A program made the position numbers and the translations under genes. Below, piece by piece: positions 5,197 to 5,718 of a stretch of DNA of 5,718 nucleotides (within the stretch, counting starts at the first letter, position 1; each line of letters begins with the position of its first letter). The notes beneath the pieces were generated by a model. That model was not told where the DNA came from. It saw only the letters and a list, made by a program, of their open reading frames with translations, and ran no database searches. The stretch covers positions 1-5,718 of the forward strand of contig PFPJ01000042.1 of the NCBI GenBank assembly GCA_002792995.1, given 5' to 3'. This stretch comes from Candidatus Magasanikbacteria bacterium CG_4_10_14_0_2_um_filter_41_10. GTDB taxonomy: Bacteria > Patescibacteriota > Patescibacteriia > Magasanikbacterales > UBA922.

Positions 5197-5224
5197 ATAA
5201 TATCACATAACAAAACACACGCAA
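5197..5224 (-). promoter_or_regulatory. Promoter for the 53-residue membrane protein gene
   Basis: On the minus strand, -35 TTGCGT (5219-5224) and -10 TATTAT (5197-5202, five of six consensus bases) are 16 bases apart. Transcription would start about 13-14 bases before the ATG at 5177. The -35 lies at the centre of the dyad at 5208-5240. Confidence 0.42.
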
Positions 5225-5240
5225 GACGTATGTTTTGTTA
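5208..5240. repeat. 33-bp dyad over the -35 region (possible operator)
   Basis: TAACAAAACA (5208-5217) pairs perfectly with TGTTTTGTTA (5231-5240). After one C-A mismatch, ACG (5219-5221) pairs with CGT (5227-5229) around a 5-base loop. The centre covers the predicted -35, which is where a dimeric repressor would block polymerase. It could instead be a terminator hairpin for the HMA gene, which stops 40 bases to the right, but there is no T run after the stem. Confidence 0.5.
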
Positions 5241-5280
5241 GAGAGAATGTCTTGAACACTCAAAAAAGAGAAATCAGAGA

Positions 5281-5499
5281 CTACTCAACAGAATAGCCAT
5301 CCATCGCGTTTATTATTGATTTCATTTTTTCGAGCGAGTCTTCGTCTATAGCCTCGTTGAGTTGAAATATACCTTTCTTTTCTGTAGATGCCACAGTAAC
5401 ATTCTCTACATAGGTATCAAGCCCAGCATCTTCTAGTTCCATCATAATAAGTTTTTTGCATGCATCGCAGTGCATTCCTTCTACAGTAAGTGTCGTCAT
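5281..5499 (-). CDS. HMA domain protein, copper-chaperone-like
   Basis: The 72-residue protein is a single heavy-metal-associated domain of the beta-alpha-beta-beta-alpha-beta (ferredoxin-like) fold. The metal loop GMHCDACKK (8-16) supplies C11 and C14, the two soft-metal ligands used for Cu(I) in CopZ-type chaperones and P-type ATPase domains. The length equals that of free CopZ, though the region 28-50 (VENVTVASTEKKGIFQLNEA) is more acidic than usual. There is no signal peptide, so it is probably cytoplasmic. It lies 13 bases after the cupredoxin-domain gene, so the two form one unit for copper handling. No Shine-Dalgarno sequence is visible. Copper rather than zinc or mercury is inferred from the neighbour. 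Confidence 0.85.
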   Translation of the reverse strand: MTTLTVEGMHCDACKKLIMMELEDAGLDTYVENVTVASTEKKGIFQLNEAIDEDSLEKMKSIINAMDGYSVE

Positions 5500-5512
5500 A
5501 TATGTCTTGTTA

Positions 5513-5718
5513 TTACTGAATATGAAGTGTCACAGGAGCGACCATTCCCATGGAACACGTAATTTTGTACGTCCCTGCTTTTGGCGTGCCAAGGTCAATC
5601 GTGTTTTTTCCCAATTTTAATTCCACAAAACTATCAATCAAACCGCGAGATGCAAGGAATATACCACATCCCTGAATACCTTGATCATCCACAATCAATG
5701 TCGTAGGCACACCAGCCT
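5513..5718 (-). CDS. Cupredoxin-domain protein, C-terminal part (gene cut by window edge)
   Basis: The last 67 residues of a larger protein are present; the frame is still open at the right edge. It reads as the C-terminal beta-strands of a cupredoxin: TLIVDDQGIQGCGIFL, LKLGKNTIDLGTPKAGTY, then ITCSMGMVAPVTLHIQ. The C-x-M-G-M motif near the end supplies the usual Cys and Met copper ligands, and the upstream GCG holds another conserved Cys. In Patescibacteria and related groups this domain is often the tail of a fused membrane protein (sulfite exporter TauE/SafE or DsbD-like) or stands alone; the window cannot show which. The GTG at 5708-5710 is an internal Val codon (AGVPTTLIV), not a start. 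It is followed 13 bases later by the HMA gene. Confidence 0.82.
   Translation of the reverse strand, partial: AGVPTTLIVDDQGIQGCGIFLASRGLIDSFVELKLGKNTIDLGTPKAGTYKITCSMGMVAPVTLHIQ

Noticed and set aside
5708..5710. GTG as start of the cupredoxin gene
   Set aside because: The frame continues upstream with A-G-V-P-T-T-L, matching a cupredoxin strand, and stays open to the window edge, so this codon is internal.

Overview
This window is low-GC bacterial DNA (roughly 38% G+C by eye) with standard stop codons; TGA is used as a stop. The gene set suggests a member of the Candidate Phyla Radiation (Patescibacteria), most likely a Parcubacteria-type genome. The set includes a GreA with a basic N-terminal extension, a DUF5652 two-helix membrane protein, a DUF302 protein, a stand-alone DEDDy exonuclease domain, a 53-residue glycine-rich membrane protein, and an HMA protein next to a cupredoxin domain. 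This taxonomic call is inference from family content; no marker gene is present.

Layout: only greA (1361-1855) and a possible gene remnant (4874-5001) lie on the + strand. Everything else reads leftwards. Block A (1280 to 73) is a tight operon: a coiled-coil protein, a DEDDy 3'-5' exonuclease-like protein one base later, and a C-terminally truncated four-helix-bundle protein. A good sigma70-type promoter sits at 1314-1342, in the gap shared with divergent greA. Block B (2897 to 1860) is DUF302 followed by a class I methyltransferase with a His-rich N-terminus; it converges on greA with a 4-base gap. Block C (3288 to 2968) is the DUF5652 protein, with its own promoter (3326-3353) and a near-perfect symmetric terminator (2918-2950). 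Block D (4700 to 3405) is a large multi-pass membrane protein of GT-C-like character.

Block E (4701-5015) has no intact gene. It holds four short hairpins and what looks like the decayed, frameshifted start of a winged-helix (ArsR-like) regulator. Block F (5177 to 5016) is a 53-residue membrane protein whose predicted -35 lies inside a 33-bp dyad. Block G (right edge to 5281) is the C-terminal end of a cupredoxin-domain protein, cut by the window, followed by an HMA metal-binding protein. Block G is probably a copper-handling unit, and the His-rich methyltransferase may or may not be linked to it.

Translation signals are unusual. None of the eight complete minus-strand genes other than the four-helix-bundle gene has a recognisable Shine-Dalgarno sequence, nor does greA. 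The four-helix-bundle gene has a perfect one, but it is almost touching its ATG. I see no CRISPR array, tRNA, rRNA, transposase or clear novel multi-gene system. The most notable items are the possible regulator remnant, the promoter dyad, and the general lack of Shine-Dalgarno sequences.
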